Positions 5,741 to 6,462 of a DNA stretch of 6,462 nucleotides are shown piece after piece (the first letter of the stretch is position 1; each line of letters starts with the position of its first letter). The DNA lies in contig CAAEDD010000100.1 in the NCBI GenBank assembly GCA_900754515.1, positions 1 to 6,462 of the forward strand, in the 5' to 3' direction. The notes under the pieces were generated by a model that saw only the letters and a list, made by a program, of their open reading frames with translations, did not search any database and was not told the origin of the DNA. Position numbers and translations under genes: made by a program. Origin of the DNA: an uncultured Oscillospiraceae bacterium. GTDB lineage: Bacteria; Bacillota; Clostridia; Oscillospirales; Oscillospiraceae.

Positions 5741-5973
5741 ACTAAAACTACAGATTCAATAAAAAATAATAGAGCTGCGGAGGAGCACGAGGGGGCAAAG
5801 CCCACCTCGTGATACAATAATCCGCCACAGAACAGCCTTGAGTTTAAAGGCTTTTCGAAGCATAGCAACATCTTGACATGGGCAAAGCGTTTGGCGGGAA
5901 GGCGCAGTCAAAAAAGTCACATAACTTTTTCGGCAAGGCCGGTGGGACAGGACGCAGATATGTGCAGTCTTGC
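5741..5973. other. Non-coding spacer with several hairpins, possible dispersed repeat
   Basis: No credible gene is visible between the two convergent genes here. The stretch contains a hairpin at 5786-5811 (CACGAGG/CCTCGTG plus GGGC/GCCC with one bulged A), enclosed by GCGGA (5777-5781) with TCCGC (5821-5825). Further pairings are AGCCTT/AAGGCT (5834-5852), an alternative GCTT-TTCG-AAGC (5850-5861), and AAAAAGT/ACTTTTT (5911-5930). The pattern resembles an intergenic repeat or a structured RNA, but no known family is recognised. A 73-codon minus-strand frame (5756-5977) covers it; its Cys/Arg-rich peptide does not look like a real protein. Confidence 0.4.
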
Positions 5974-6462
5974 TCAAAGGATCTGGCCCTTATCAATATG
6001 TCTGCGCAGGCCCAGCACCGACAGGACCAAAGCTGCGGCGGCAAAGCAGACTATTGCCGCTGCGTACCAGAACCAGCCGGATACAAAGGGCGTTGCCAAA
6101 GTGTAGTTGTTGATCCCGTCATGCCAGCCGTATATGGGAGACAAGGCCGCATCTACAAGAATGGGCCAGACCCAGAGCCAGACCGCAGTAAAGCCGCAGG
6201 CAGCGGCAGACCGGAAGTAAAGTCCGGCGGGAAGATAGCGCAGACACAACATTACACCCCAGGGCAAAGTCATGGGTACCAGGGTCACCAACAGGTTCGT
6301 CATATAGTCGCCGGCTGAAGCCCTGCCTCCGGCAGCGGTTCCCAGCACCACTGTGAGCAGCAGAAGCAGGCTTTCAATGGAGAAGTACAACAGCAGGAGA
6401 TTCCTGCCCCACTTGCCGGGAAGAGAAAGCTGACGCAATACCGGAGGCAGAAACACCAGACC
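5974..6462 (-). CDS. Polytopic membrane protein of unknown function (5' end missing)
   Basis: On the minus strand the frame is open from the right edge of the window to TGA at 5976-5974, so the N-terminus lies outside; 162 residues are visible. The GTG at 6456 is only an in-frame valine codon, since the frame continues past it. The visible part has about four strongly hydrophobic segments, near residues 19-39, 48-70, 78-98 and 125-147 counted from the edge, and ends with a short basic tail (LRRHIDKGQIL). Loops are rich in Gly, Trp and Tyr. No catalytic or transporter motif is apparent; it could be a permease-like subunit or a membrane protein of an ABC-2 system, but that is a guess. It converges on the symporter gene; its likely terminators are the weak hairpin at 5911-5930 and the strong one at 5697-5737. 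Confidence 0.75.
   Translation of the reverse strand, partial: GLVFLPPVLRQLSLPGKWGRNLLLLYFSIESLLLLLTVVLGTAAGGRASAGDYMTNLLVTLVPMTLPWGVMLCLRYLPAGLYFRSAAACGFTAVWLWVWPILVDAALSPIYGWHDGINNYTLATPFVSGWFWYAAAIVCFAAAALVLSVLGLRRHIDKGQIL

Noticed and set aside
5873..5878. Perfect TTGACA -35 hexamer on the plus strand
   Set aside because: No -10-like sequence occurs at 15-19 bases downstream, where the DNA is GC-rich, and no plus-strand gene follows.
5756..5977. 73-codon minus-strand frame through the hairpin-rich spacer
   Set aside because: The peptide is Cys/Arg-rich with no domain, the frame overlaps the end of the real minus-strand gene by four bases, and the DNA is better explained by its inverted repeats.
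5878..6318. Plus-strand open frame of 146 codons over the spacer and the last membrane gene
   Set aside because: Most of it is antisense to a hydrophobic, protein-like frame; its own product is a Gly/Gln/Lys-rich, repeat-poor sequence with no domain.

Overview
The window looks like chromosome from an anaerobic Firmicute of the class Clostridia, probably a gut Lachnospiraceae or Oscillospiraceae relative. The basis is strong GGAGG-type ribosome binding sites, sigma-A-like promoters, compact Rho-independent terminators, a glycine riboswitch ahead of an AGCS symporter, and protein sequences of clostridial character. The genus cannot be fixed from the sequence alone. GC content is visibly uneven: the ABC permease is AT-rich, while the DUF364 gene, the symporter and the last membrane gene are GC-richer.

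Left part (1-2974, + strand): the end of an operon for an ABC-2 type exporter. It holds the 3' part of a six-segment membrane protein, an ABC ATPase, and a permease with a large extracytoplasmic loop. The three genes overlap by a few bases, so they are probably translationally coupled and work as one complex. A doubtful 49-codon reading frame follows. An 18-bp perfect inverted repeat (2937-2974) then serves as a terminator for this operon and for the convergent gene to its right.

Middle (2998-4228): a minus-strand DUF4213/DUF364 protein, a putative heavy-metal-chelation family, has a well-formed promoter in an A-tract-rich divergent spacer. On the other side of the spacer is an extended -10 promoter. 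It is followed by a single glycine riboswitch aptamer, an intervening hairpin and a Rho-independent terminator. The 5' strand of aptamer stem P1 can also pair with the 5' arm of the terminator, which predicts that glycine switches the downstream gene OFF.

Right part (4229-6462): the riboswitch controls a full-length AGCS-family sodium:alanine/glycine symporter. A terminator hairpin and about 230 bp of hairpin-rich non-coding DNA follow, possibly a dispersed repeat. Last comes the 3' part of a minus-strand polytopic membrane protein that runs off the window.

Most of the window is ordinary housekeeping and transport sequence, with no CRISPR array, tRNA, rRNA, insertion sequence or defence system visible. 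The points most worth a second look are the riboswitch switching mechanism, the hairpin-rich spacer at 5741-5973 and the small frame at 2779-2928.
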